Positions 33,845 to 42,434 of a stretch of 64,000 nucleotides of DNA are shown here, one piece after another. The first letter of the stretch is position 1. Every line of letters starts with the position of its first letter. The notes beneath the pieces are model-generated. The model saw only the letters and a list, made by a program, of their open reading frames with translations, was not told the origin of the DNA and searched no databases. A program made the position numbers and the translations under genes. Source of the stretch: Paraburkholderia madseniana (GTDB lineage: Bacteria; Pseudomonadota; Gammaproteobacteria; Burkholderiales; Burkholderiaceae); contig NZ_VOSW01000021.1 in NCBI RefSeq assembly GCF_009690905.1, positions 41,897-105,896 on the forward strand, read 5' to 3'.

Positions 33845-34204
33845 CTAACTTCTGTGTTGGTAACGGCTGCTTGCTGCGATGCGCGCCACTACCGGCACCA
33901 AACGCGGGTTGAACAAGGGAATTGACCCAGCACGGCCTTCAGCGCGAGCAACTATGGCATCTATCGTGACTCGTGCAACCGCCCGTTGTGCCCGTTTTGC
34001 GAACTGCTTCAAACGACGATCGCTGACCGGATGCCGCGCCCATATCAGCGCCGCGAACCAACCGATAACGGTCCATCCAAGCAGGATGTTCACCATGGTC
34101 ACCGCAAAGGCGTCTTCGCGGTCTCTGGCGTCTGCAATCATTGCGGGCACCAAATACAGCATCAGCGCACCTAGCAACACCGCACCTTCGATAAGCTTCA
34201 ACAT
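33845..34204 (-). CDS. superinfection immunity family membrane protein
   Basis: A 119-residue protein with two N-terminal hydrophobic helices: LIEGAVLLGALMLYLVPAMIADARDRED, then AFAVTMVNILLGWTVIGWFAALIWA. This N-D-LLGWTxxGWxxALxWA pattern is that of the T4 Imm-like superinfection immunity family. A basic cytoplasmic tail of ~60 residues follows. Some relatives block DNA injection by a second phage, while many chromosomal ones have no tested role. A GAGG ribosome site precedes the ATG. No other phage genes are near, so a standing defence or a housekeeping membrane role are both open. Confidence 0.75.
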   Translation of the reverse strand: MLKLIEGAVLLGALMLYLVPAMIADARDREDAFAVTMVNILLGWTVIGWFAALIWARHPVSDRRLKQFAKRAQRAVARVTIDAIVARAEGRAGSIPLFNPRLVPVVARIAASSRYQHRS

Positions 34205-34440
34205 TTCTTCACCTCGCTACAGTTTCGATAGGAGTTTAGATCTGGCCTATCTTTTTTCTAGACCGATAGCGTGAAATCACAATTGCAAAATGCCAGACAA
34301 TGGCGCTCGCTAAAGCCCATCGCGGATTGGCGGGGATCCCTATGCTGGAGGAGGTTTGCGGCGACGCGTAGGCTGCAGCGCTCCCCTGCGCGCCGATGAC
34401 GGCAGAAGCGTATGCTGCTGTAAATCATCAGGAGACGACC

Positions 34441-35325
34441 ATGAGCCTTGCTGGCAAGACACTATTCATGTCCGGTGGCAGTCGCGGCATCGGACTCGCG
34501 ATTGCACTCAGAGCCGCACGCGACGGCGCCAATGTCGTGATTTGCGCCAAGACCGCGGAGCCAGACCCGCGTCTCGAAGGCACGATTCACACGGCGGCTG
34601 CGGCTGTTGAAGCTGCCGGCGGCAAGGCGCTCCCGCTGGTGGTGGATATTCGCGACGAAGAACGCGTGAAGGCGGCAGTCGCCGAGGCCGTTGCTTTGTT
34701 CGGCGGCATCGATATCCTCGTGAACAATGCCAGCGCCATTCGACTGACAGGCACGCTGGACACACCCGTCAAACGGTACGACCTGATGCATGGGGTCAAT
34801 GGCAGAGGTACGTTCGTATGCGCGCAAGCGTGCCTGCCGCACCTCCTCAATGCGCCGAACCCGCACATCCTCACGCTGTCACCTCCGTTGGTCCAGGACG
34901 CAAAATGGTTTAGCGATTTTCCGGCATACACCATTGCCAAATACACAATGAGCCTGTTCACCCTGGCGCTTGCCGGCGAGTTCAAAGACCGGGGTGTCGC
35001 CGTCAATTCGCTATGGCCTCGAACAGCGATCGCGACCGCTGCTGTGCAAAATGAAATTGGCGGCAAGGACATGATTGCAGCATGTCGCACGCCTGAGATA
35101 GTCGCTGACGCGGCCCACTACATCCTGACGCGCCCGGCCAAAGAGTGCACAGGAAACTTCTTCCTCGACGACGAAGTTCTGCTGGCCGCCGGTGTGCGCG
35201 ACTTTGCACAGTACGACGTGCAGGCTGGGGCCGCATTGCAAGCGGATTTCTTTGTGGAGGCCTTGCCGGGCATGTTGCCGGCAGACAATATGACGAAGCG
35301 TGCATCCCGCACCCCACCCCGCTAA
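34441..35325 (+). CDS. short-chain dehydrogenase/reductase (HSDL2-like)
   Basis: A 294-residue SDR from the ATG at 34441, which has AGGAG seven bases upstream. It has the cofactor motif SGGSRGIGLAIALRAARDGA, the NNAS motif, and Y-x3-K in DFPAYTIAKYTMSLF. The text LAGKTLFMSGGSRGIG...KTAEPDPRLEGTIHTAAAAVEAAGG is typical of the hydroxysteroid dehydrogenase-like 2 group, whose bacterial members often lack an assigned substrate. NADP is probably used. It is followed by another SDR on the same strand. Confidence 0.9.
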   Translation: MSLAGKTLFMSGGSRGIGLAIALRAARDGANVVICAKTAEPDPRLEGTIHTAAAAVEAAGGKALPLVVDIRDEERVKAAVAEAVALFGGIDILVNNASAIRLTGTLDTPVKRYDLMHGVNGRGTFVCAQACLPHLLNAPNPHILTLSPPLVQDAKWFSDFPAYTIAKYTMSLFTLALAGEFKDRGVAVNSLWPRTAIATAAVQNEIGGKDMIAACRTPEIVADAAHYILTRPAKECTGNFFLDDEVLLAAGVRDFAQYDVQAGAALQADFFVEALPGMLPADNMTKRASRTPPR

Positions 35326-35424
35326 AAAGTTAGGGTGTGTGGATACGGATGCAGTCACACACGCTGGAATTGCTAACTTCGCTCATACGTGGCAGTTCCA
35401 GTCCCTGTTGAATCCGGAGGAACC

Positions 35425-36123
35425 GTGAGTCGAACTGAGACCGCTTTGATTGTGGGCGCAGGAAAGGGATTGAGTGCTTCGCTCGCGCGACTGTTCGCAG
35501 CAGAGGGCATGCAGGTTGCGCTCGCTGCCCGCGATACCAGCAAGCTGACGGACCTCGTCGGCGAGACGGGCGCTCTGCCCTTACGTTGCGACGCCAGTCA
35601 ACCGGACGATGTCACCGCACTTTTTGACCGCGTAGAAGACGCATTCGGCGCGCCCGACCTCGTTGTGTACAACGCGAGTGGCCGCTACCGCGCGGCAGTC
35701 GAAGACATCGACCCAGAGAAACTTGAGGACGCGCTTAAAGTGACCGCCGTCGGTGGCTTTCTAGTCGCCCAGGCCGCAGCCGTTCGAATGCTGGCGCGCG
35801 GCAGCGGCACCATCCTCCTGACCGGCGCTACGGCAAGTGTGAAAGGGCTGCCTGGTTCGACGCCATTTGCGATGGGCAAATTCGCGTTGCGAGGGATGGC
35901 CCAATGTATGGCGCGAGAACTCGCTCCGAAAAATATTCATGTCGCGCATTTCGTCATCGACGGCGGCATTGCGAGCAGCCGTCCTCAAGCGGACGATGCC
36001 AGCCATGAGGACAAATGGTTGGACCCTGACGCCATCGCCAAGGAATACCTCCATATCCATCGCCAGCATCGTAGTGCGTGGACATGGGAGGTTGAACTGC
36101 GACCCTGGATAGAGAAGTTTTAG
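35425..36123 (+). CDS. SDR-family protein lacking the catalytic tyrosine
   Basis: The GTG at 35425 is preceded by GGAGG four bases away and starts a 232-residue SDR. The Rossmann start reads TALIVGAGKGLSASLARLFAAEG and the NNAG-type motif reads YNASG. The active-site segment is GSTPFAMGKFALRGMAQCMARELAP, with Phe in place of the usual Tyr of Y-x3-K. This F-x3-K variant recurs in a group of bacterial SDRs and may not be a normal dehydrogenase. It lies 99 bp after the first SDR, with its own strong ribosome site. Confidence 0.88.
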   Translation: MSRTETALIVGAGKGLSASLARLFAAEGMQVALAARDTSKLTDLVGETGALPLRCDASQPDDVTALFDRVEDAFGAPDLVVYNASGRYRAAVEDIDPEKLEDALKVTAVGGFLVAQAAAVRMLARGSGTILLTGATASVKGLPGSTPFAMGKFALRGMAQCMARELAPKNIHVAHFVIDGGIASSRPQADDASHEDKWLDPDAIAKEYLHIHRQHRSAWTWEVELRPWIEKF

Positions 36124-36196
36124 CGCGTCTTGTCTTTCGACCGCAGTTCAGTAGCTCGTCATTTGCTGGCATGCTGCCGTTCATATAGAGTCAAGG

Positions 36197-36231
36197 GCGA
36201 GCAGACCCGGAATGGCTCCAGGTCTGCTCGC
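36197..36231. terminator. hairpin between convergent SDR and aspA genes
   Basis: Perfect 11-base arms GCGAGCAGACC (36197-36207) and GGTCTGCTCGC (36221-36231) enclose a 13-base loop. It lies 74 bp after the SDR stop and 21 bp from the aspA stop. No long T-run follows on either strand, so it may slow polymerase or protect ends rather than act as a canonical terminator. Confidence 0.55.
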
Positions 36232-36251
36232 TCCTCGCTCGCAGCGAACGC

Positions 36252-37664
36252 TTATGCGTCAAACACCGGATACGACGCGTTGCGGATTGCCGTGATGGTG
36301 TCTTGCGTGGAAAGCACTCCGGACTCGTCCAGAATCGAAATCAAAGAGCGACCTTCAGCCACGGATTGGCGCGCAAGTTTGCTGACTCGGGCGTAGCCAA
36401 TCTTCGGAACCAGTGCCGTGGCAACTGCCATGGATTCCATCAAATGCTGCTCGTTACGCGCAACATCCGCCTTGATGCCCTTGACGCACTTCTGCGAGAA
36501 ACGCTGAATGCCGTTTGTGAGCAGCGCAATGCTGTCGAAAACGCGCGACGCGACCACGGGCTCAAAATGGTTGATTTCCAGTTCGCCGTACTGCACGGCC
36601 TGCGCAACTGCAACGTCATTTCCAACAACCGCAAAACTTAGCTGAATGATTGCCATCGGCAGGACAGGGTTGACCTTGCCCGGCATGATGGACGACCCGG
36701 CCTGCGCTTCCGGCAGCTTCAACTCTCCGAGGCCGCCGACAGGGCCCGAGGACAGGACTGTCAGGTCAGATGCGATTTTTGCAAGGGATACAGCACAGGT
36801 ACGAAGCTCAGCCGAAACGCGCGAGAACACATCCATGTTCTGCATTGCATCGAACGAATTTCCCGGTGCCTGGTATTCCACGCCTGTGATGCTGCCAAGG
36901 TGCGTGTACACGGCGGCACGATAACCCGCGGGAGCACCGAAGCCGGTGCCAATCGCGGTGCCCCCCAGAGGCAGTGTTCGGAGCTTGTCGCGGACTGCCA
37001 CGAGTTCCTCTGCCAAACGGGCTGTCAGAGACGCATAGCCTCCGAATAGTTGGCCCAGGCGCATCGGCTGGGCGTCCTGCAGGCAGGTGCGGCCCAGATG
37101 CAGCACGTCGGCGAACTCGGCGGCTTTGCTATCAAAGAGAGCTGCAAGCTGCGTGACCTCTTTGATTAACGGTTCGAGCATAGCGTATGTCGCAATTTTC
37201 AACGCCGCTGGATAGGCGTCGTTGGTGGATTGGGACTGGTTGACGTGGTCATTTGGATGAATCAATTCGTAGTTTCCGGCAGCGTGACCCAATAGCTGCT
37301 GGGCGCGATTGGCGATGACCTCGTTGAAGTTCATGTTGGTGGACGTCCCGCCCGACCCTTCCATCAGGTCGACCACGAGCGAAGAGTCGAAGTGCCCCTC
37401 GATGACTTCCTGGCAAGCTTTGACGATAGCCTCACATTGCTCTTTGGTGAGTACTTCGTTGTCGCGGTTGGCCAAAGCTGCCGCCCACTTGACCCGGGCG
37501 AAAGCGTCGCGAAACTGCGGGAAGTGAGCGATATTCAGGGATGAAACCGTGAGGTTCTCAACGCCACGAACCGTGTTCACGCCGTACAGCCTGTTAGCGG
37601 GAATGGTGACCTCGCCGACATAGTCACGTTCAACTCGCTGTTCACCTTGAGTAAGCTTATTCAT
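36252..37664 (-). CDS. aspA: aspartate ammonia-lyase
   Basis: A 470-residue member of the fumarase/aspartase superfamily. It has the signature GSSIMPGKVNP (flexible active-site loop), GSGGTSTNMNFNEVIANRA and HPNDHVNQSQSTND. The text and length fit aspartase rather than fumarase. It converts aspartate to fumarate and ammonia. The ATG at 37662-37664 has AGGA six bases upstream and lies inside the last codons of the LysR gene (8-bp overlap), so the two are co-translated. The MFS gene further upstream may supply the substrate. Confidence 0.93.
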   Translation of the reverse strand: MNKLTQGEQRVERDYVGEVTIPANRLYGVNTVRGVENLTVSSLNIAHFPQFRDAFARVKWAAALANRDNEVLTKEQCEAIVKACQEVIEGHFDSSLVVDLMEGSGGTSTNMNFNEVIANRAQQLLGHAAGNYELIHPNDHVNQSQSTNDAYPAALKIATYAMLEPLIKEVTQLAALFDSKAAEFADVLHLGRTCLQDAQPMRLGQLFGGYASLTARLAEELVAVRDKLRTLPLGGTAIGTGFGAPAGYRAAVYTHLGSITGVEYQAPGNSFDAMQNMDVFSRVSAELRTCAVSLAKIASDLTVLSSGPVGGLGELKLPEAQAGSSIMPGKVNPVLPMAIIQLSFAVVGNDVAVAQAVQYGELEINHFEPVVASRVFDSIALLTNGIQRFSQKCVKGIKADVARNEQHLMESMAVATALVPKIGYARVSKLARQSVAEGRSLISILDESGVLSTQDTITAIRNASYPVFDA

Positions 37665-38640
37665 AAGAATTCCTTTCGCCAACGGTAATAAGTTTCTCTA
37701 TTTCTCCGCCGAGAGCTTTCAGCCTCGGCATGAATGATGTTTCAATTACTTCGCGCGCTGTCTCGCACGCATCATCAAAAAAAGCGTTGTATTCGTCCCG
37801 GCGCGCTACCAGATAAAGAGAGCGCTCGAGACCCAACTTTTCAACCACATGGGTCGCAACGTTGCCCGCATGCGTGACACCCTGAAGAAGACACATCGGC
37901 GAGGTGATGGCCCATCCAATTCCTTCCGCAACCATCGAGGTCAAAGCATCGGCATTGTCCAGTTCAAGCCGGTTTGGAAGCCGTACTTCAATCCGCCGCA
38001 AATACCGCTCGATCTGCAATCCAACCTGTGATGTGCGATTGAACCGGACGATGGGTAAGCTGCTGCCAAGCGCGCGTACATCCTCGATGGTTCGCACAGG
38101 CTTTCTTAGCTCCCTCGGCGTGATAACAAAGTAGCGCTCCGAGAAGAGTCGGTACCGGACCACGTCATTGGCGTCAGCCAGCGGGTCGCTCGTGACGATC
38201 AGGTCCAGGTCGCGGCGCAGAAGCGCTTCACCCTGCTGGGGACTCAAACCGGTACGTATCGACAACTGCGACACTTTCCCCAGCAGGTTCTTGGTGAAAA
38301 CCGAGCCGCAAGTCGACGCAAACGAATCGACCAGTCCGATACGCAAGTCCGGTTTGATGCCTCGTCCGGCTTCGACTACCTGTGCCTTCAGATTGGCAAT
38401 CTCTTCGCTTAACACGGTGCCCCGGTTCCGAAGTGCGATGCCAAAGGGTGTTAGCGCCAGCGGCCGGGTCGTGCGGTTCACCAGCACGACGCCCAGTTCT
38501 TCTTCGAGTTGCCGAATGATTTGCGACACGCCTGATTGAGATATGCCCAACCTGGTTGCCGCCGAAGACATACTTCCCGCTTCCGCCACGGCGACAAAGA
38601 CCTGTACCGCATGCATATCGATTGGTTTGTTCGGCGACAT
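37657..38640 (-). CDS. LysR-family transcriptional regulator
   Basis: A full-length LysR protein of 327 residues. The N-terminal HTH is MHAVQVFVAVAEAGSMSSAATRLGISQSGVSQIIRQLEEELGVVLVNRTTRPLALT. A two-lobe effector domain follows (LRIGLVDSFAST, then LDNADALTSMVAEGIGWAITSPMCLLQ). It is placed between the MFS carrier gene (66 bp upstream) and aspA (overlapping), an unusual co-directional arrangement, since LysR genes usually diverge from their targets. It may sense a dicarboxylate or amino acid. Confidence 0.92.
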   Translation of the reverse strand: MSPNKPIDMHAVQVFVAVAEAGSMSSAATRLGISQSGVSQIIRQLEEELGVVLVNRTTRPLALTPFGIALRNRGTVLSEEIANLKAQVVEAGRGIKPDLRIGLVDSFASTCGSVFTKNLLGKVSQLSIRTGLSPQQGEALLRRDLDLIVTSDPLADANDVVRYRLFSERYFVITPRELRKPVRTIEDVRALGSSLPIVRFNRTSQVGLQIERYLRRIEVRLPNRLELDNADALTSMVAEGIGWAITSPMCLLQGVTHAGNVATHVVEKLGLERSLYLVARRDEYNAFFDDACETAREVIETSFMPRLKALGGEIEKLITVGERNSYE

Positions 38641-38706
38641 GGCGTGTCCTGATAAAAGCGTACTGGCTTATGTTCACGCGTCCGGGCCGCTGCCTTCCAA
38701 AGGGCA

Positions 38707-40104
38707 TCAGATGCGTGGCTTGCTGCTACCCAACGCTGAGGCAGCGATGGATGCGTCATGTCGCTCTTCAGCTATCGGTTGGTCATCGGTTGCGGAGTCG
38801 GACTTTACGTCCGCGAGGCTTTCCCCACCTGTTTCGGGCGCCAGCATGTGACAGAAGACTCCGCCGAAAAGCAGCACCGCGACACAGACACCCAATGAAG
38901 CGTGAATGCCGACGTGCTGAACGGCGAGCGGCAGCAGAAACGTGCTGATGGCTGAACCGAAGCGGCTCGCGGCGACCGCGAGGCCAACGCCAGATGCTCG
39001 AAGGTGCGTCGGGAAGAGTTCGGGCGGATAGACAAATTCGAGGTTCGCCGCAGCCGAGAGAATGCATGCGAAGAGGCCGAACGCCAGCATCGTGCCGATG
39101 GGTCCAAAGCTGGCATAGGCGAGCACAGCCAAAGCAAGCGCCGCAAAGTAGAAGGTCCCGATGAGGAACGTGCGACGGGAGAGCTTATCGATGAGCAACA
39201 GACCAATCACGGCGCCGGCAAAGAGCAGGATGTTGTAGACGAGGCCGCCCACGAACTTGTCTTTTACTTGCAGCGCCTCGAGAACCTTCGGCGAAAACGT
39301 GCCCAACGCAAAATACGGAATGACCTGGCACGTGTAGAAGACGCAGCCAACGATGGTGTTCTTGCGCCAACGCGGCGAGAACAGCTCCGACCAGGCACCG
39401 CGATGCTGTTGAGACGCACCAGCCGGCTTAGAAAGCATGACGTCAGGGCCGAACTTGCGACGGATGATCGCAAGCGCTTCGTCGCCACGTCCACGTTTCA
39501 TGAGCCACATCGGCGACTCAGGCACGATGAGGCGGAACGGAAGAATCAGCAGGGCCGGAATTCCGCTCGCGGCAAGCATGAGCCGCCATGCGTCAGGGCC
39601 GATGTCCCGCATGGCGAAGCCGGCAAGATAGGCACCGACATACCCCGCTGCCCACGCCGCAGCGAGCACGCTAAGCAGACGTCCGCGATAGCGGCGCGGC
39701 GAGTACTCCGTCACAAGGGATTTGCTGACCACATAGTCGGCGCCGAGGATGAACCCGAGCACGAGGCGCAACACCAGCAACTGTGCGGGTGACGTCACGA
39801 AATATTGAGCGGCCGAGACGACCGCGAAGAGCAGCATGTCGAACGCAAAAATCGTCCGGCGGCCGTACTTGTCCGCAATCGGGCCTGCCAGCATGCTGCC
39901 GAAGAAGAGCCCCGCCAGCGACGCCGCTCCAAGCAACCCCATCCAGACGGCATTGAGACGTAACGGACCGGCAGCCATGCTGACGGCAATGCCGATAATC
40001 CCCAGCACAAAACCATCGCTGAACTGCCCGCCTGTTCCGCTGAAAGCCACCCCTATGTGAAAGGGGCGGAGCGGTAAATCCTCCAGCAACACCTGTTTGT
40101 TCAC
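38707..40104 (-). CDS. MFS transporter (sugar/organic acid:proton symporter type)
   Basis: Starting at a GTG (40102-40104) with AGGAG six bases upstream, the protein has 465 residues and twelve membrane segments. MFS marks are DKYGRRTIFAFDMLLFA after helix 2 and YSPRRYRGRLLSVLAAAW, and the central loop SPMWLMKRGRGDEALAIIRRKFG is like the sugar-porter/AAHS group. It heads the MFS-LysR-aspA operon, so a C4 acid or aspartate-related substrate is possible. The 54-residue C-terminal tail is polar and unconserved. Confidence 0.9.
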   Translation of the reverse strand: MNKQVLLEDLPLRPFHIGVAFSGTGGQFSDGFVLGIIGIAVSMAAGPLRLNAVWMGLLGAASLAGLFFGSMLAGPIADKYGRRTIFAFDMLLFAVVSAAQYFVTSPAQLLVLRLVLGFILGADYVVSKSLVTEYSPRRYRGRLLSVLAAAWAAGYVGAYLAGFAMRDIGPDAWRLMLAASGIPALLILPFRLIVPESPMWLMKRGRGDEALAIIRRKFGPDVMLSKPAGASQQHRGAWSELFSPRWRKNTIVGCVFYTCQVIPYFALGTFSPKVLEALQVKDKFVGGLVYNILLFAGAVIGLLLIDKLSRRTFLIGTFYFAALALAVLAYASFGPIGTMLAFGLFACILSAAANLEFVYPPELFPTHLRASGVGLAVAASRFGSAISTFLLPLAVQHVGIHASLGVCVAVLLFGGVFCHMLAPETGGESLADVKSDSATDDQPIAEERHDASIAASALGSSKPRI

Positions 40105-40216
40105 AATCGTCTCCTGTCTCGTTCTGGTGCTCAATCAGACTGCACCTTGGAAACCAGTGTATGGTGACGACTTCAGGAAAACAGCATGTCACAAGTCAGT
40201 ATCACTAACTCTAATA

Positions 40217-40594
40217 CTATGCCGCATTGGAACTGAATCTGCGAGCTGCAGATAGCTCGAGGCTTATGGCGAGATCTGCGAGCACACTTTGTTGTGTGCG
40301 CATAGCCAGTGACAGGGTGTCTGGACCGTCAAAGAACTGCAGCGCGCCGTCGGGATGCCCGCCGTAACGCCAGCAGCGAATGACGAACTGGTGCAGATGT
40401 GCGTCGTTCCAGCCCATGGCGAGCTGCATCACATGATGCAGTTGCGCGATCGTAATCTGCTCGGGAACCAGCAGGCGCCGCCAGACCGGCGGGCTGACGC
40501 CCCGTAGACTGATTCGCAACTGGAGCACGGAAGTGGTTTGGGAAGAATCACCGAACATCGACCCACTATAGCTGCTCCCCCGAGCCATATTCAC
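40217..40594 (-). CDS. pRiA4b ORF-3-like protein, probably truncated
   Basis: A 125-residue ORF whose core, LQLRISLRGVSPPVWRRLLVPEQITIAQLHHVMQLAMGWNDAHLHQFVI, is the start of the pRiA4b ORF-3 (IS1096 passenger-like) domain. Full proteins of the family run on to a conserved acidic C-terminus. Here the text changes after ~60 residues (ALQFFDGPDTLSLAMRTQQSV), so the domain seems cut short. Its GTG start overlaps the TetR stop (GTGA). The function of the family is unknown. Confidence 0.65.
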   Translation of the reverse strand: MNMARGSSYSGSMFGDSSQTTSVLQLRISLRGVSPPVWRRLLVPEQITIAQLHHVMQLAMGWNDAHLHQFVIRCWRYGGHPDGALQFFDGPDTLSLAMRTQQSVLADLAISLELSAARRFSSNAA

Positions 40595-41295
40595 AGGTCA
40601 GACTTCAGCCCCCACTTTGGCGCGGTCTCCGAGTCGGGGAGTTGCCGAATGACCTCTTCGAGACTCGATGCGCCTGCCGCAACCGCACTGAGGAACATGC
40701 TGATTGAAAACTCCACCACCTGATCGATTGAAAGCGGTTTATCGGATCGAGGCATGCGATCTGAGAGGATCAGCGTCGCGAGTCCGTGCTCCACGCTCCA
40801 GGCAGCATGGGTGACGAGCGTCAGCGATTGCTCTTCCCATTGCTTTTCCAACGCAAATTGCTCAACAGACGAAGCGAAAAGCCGGAACGACTTCGTGATC
40901 TCCGTGCTGAGCTCCGGGTAAGAATCGCGCGCGACGATCCGAGGACCGACCATCAATTCGAATAACCCGTTATAGCGCTGGGCAAACTCGACATAGACCC
41001 TCATCATCCGATATGCCTTCGAAAGCGCCGTCTCGTCGGATGCCGCTATTGTGGCGCGCAGCGCCGCAAGATCGCGAAAGCCATCTGCTGCAATGGCAGC
41101 CAGCAGGCCTTCCTTGCCGGCGAAATGGTGAGAAGGCGCCGCCTCCGACACACCTGCTTTACGTGCCAGGTAACGCAGACTGAGTTCGTGCACGCCTATC
41201 TCCTCCAAAGCGCGACGCCCCTCTGCAATCAGTGCATTACGCAGATTTCCGTGGTGATATGGCACGGACACGTCAGTCGATGCTTTTGAATTCAC
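40591..41295 (-). CDS. TetR-family transcriptional regulator
   Basis: A 234-residue TetR protein: the HTH is NLRNALIAEGRRALEEIGVHELSLRYLARKAGVSEAAPSHHFAGKEGLLAAIAADGF, with a C-terminal ligand domain of the WHG type (MVGPRIVARDSYPELSTEI, THAAWSVEHGLATLILSDRM). It diverges from the enoyl-CoA hydratase operon and a palindrome lies in the shared 372-bp region, so it likely represses that catabolic cluster until a CoA ester or acid is present. The ligand is unknown. Confidence 0.9.
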   Translation of the reverse strand: MNSKASTDVSVPYHHGNLRNALIAEGRRALEEIGVHELSLRYLARKAGVSEAAPSHHFAGKEGLLAAIAADGFRDLAALRATIAASDETALSKAYRMMRVYVEFAQRYNGLFELMVGPRIVARDSYPELSTEITKSFRLFASSVEQFALEKQWEEQSLTLVTHAAWSVEHGLATLILSDRMPRSDKPLSIDQVVEFSISMFLSAVAAGASSLEEVIRQLPDSETAPKWGLKSDL

Positions 41296-41667
41296 GATGG
41301 CACCATGAAAGTGGTCAGACTATTAAAAGTACAAATCTGCTTCGCAACACGCCTCGCACGCCGCTTGCCGATATCCCGGCGCACATGCTAATCGCACTCT
41401 CCTCTCCCCCAGCATCGGGAATACCCTAATTTTAAACCAACTTATCAGTGTTAGGATCAAGTCATTGATTCGCACGGCACAAGGCATGGACAGTTTTTGC
41501 GCGGCGTAGGCGCGGAACGCACAGCCAGATCGTTGAAAACGGCAAACCGGCCTGGCCTGACACGCTCTCAAGGTAGGCATATACCTTGTATTTCGCATTC
41601 CTATATTTTTTACAGTCTTCGTAACAATTCGTCCGGCAACCCATCGGACCAACACGCAGGATAAGAC
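41296..41667. other. divergent regulatory region, TetR gene / CoA catabolic operon
   Basis: These 372 bp contain no gene. The part next to the hydratase gene is AT-richer (CATTCCTATATTTTTTACAG near 41606) and could hold its promoter. The 20-bp palindrome at 41569-41588 lies just upstream of that stretch. On the TetR side, AAAGTACAAATCTGC near 41326 is the only AT-rich patch. I see no hairpin followed by a T-run. Confidence 0.45.
41569..41588. promoter_or_regulatory. palindrome, possible TetR operator
   Basis: CAAGGTAGGCATATACCTTG has perfect 7-base arms (CAAGGTA/TACCTTG) around a 6-base spacer, a size usual for TetR-family operators. It is 80 bp before the enoyl-CoA hydratase ATG and close to the likely promoter. 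Binding by the divergent TetR protein is an inference. Confidence 0.5.
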
Positions 41668-42432
41668 ATGAGCATCGTTCTCTTTGAAAAAGACGGCGCC
41701 GTCGGCGTCGTCACCATGGCAAAACCGCCCCACAACCTGCTCGACGATATCTTTATTCAGGAACTGCTCGCCGCATACAGCAGAGCCGTCGAGGAAGGGT
41801 GCCGATCGATTCTCCTGCGTAGCGGCATGCGCCACTTCTGCGCCGGCGCGGACGTGACAGCATTCGCAGCGGGCGGGCGACGCCGCGATCAGACTAACCT
41901 CGAGGCGCTGCTCGATGCCCTCGAGAATATCCGCATCCCTGTGGTAGCGGCCGTGCATGGCGGTGCGCTCGGCGGTGGCTTCGAACTGGCATTGACCTGC
42001 GACATGATCCTGGCGGCCGACACGGCTTTCTTCGGTATGGCTGAAGCGTCTCTCGGTCTGTTGCCGCTGCTCGGCGGCGTTCAGAGAGTCGTGCAGCGTG
42101 TGGGCGTGGCACGCGCCAAAGAAATGGCAATGTTCGGCCGGCGTCACGATCCGGCAGCACTCGAACGCTGGGGTGCCATCAACCTCGTCGTCGCCGAGGC
42201 CGAATTGCCGAATGTGTCGATGTCATGGGCCCGCCAGCTTGCAGCCGGCCCCACGGTCGCCCTGGGCGGTATCAAGAAATTGGCGAATCTTTCGGCGCGC
42301 CGTGGCATCGAAGGTGCCGATGCACAGCAGACCGAGGTGAACAACATGATGTGGGCAAGCGCCGACCAGAAGCGCGGTCTGCAGTCCTTCGCGAAGACCG
42401 GTCCGGGCTCCGCAGTATTCGAGGGGAACTGA
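41668..42432 (+). CDS. enoyl-CoA hydratase/isomerase family protein
   Basis: A 254-residue crotonase-fold protein: FEKDGAVGVVTMAKPPHNLLDD, the first oxyanion segment GMRHFCAGADVTAF, and VVAAVHGGALGGGFELALTCDMILAADTAFFGMAEASLGLLPLLGGVQRVVQRVG. The second catalytic glutamate position reads MAEASLG, so hydratase activity is possible. It should act on an unsaturated or hydroxyacyl-CoA ester. First gene of the catabolic cluster, two bases before the CoA transferase gene. Confidence 0.9.
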   Translation: MSIVLFEKDGAVGVVTMAKPPHNLLDDIFIQELLAAYSRAVEEGCRSILLRSGMRHFCAGADVTAFAAGGRRRDQTNLEALLDALENIRIPVVAAVHGGALGGGFELALTCDMILAADTAFFGMAEASLGLLPLLGGVQRVVQRVGVARAKEMAMFGRRHDPAALERWGAINLVVAEAELPNVSMSWARQLAAGPTVALGGIKKLANLSARRGIEGADAQQTEVNNMMWASADQKRGLQSFAKTGPGSAVFEGN

Positions 42433-42434
42433 TC

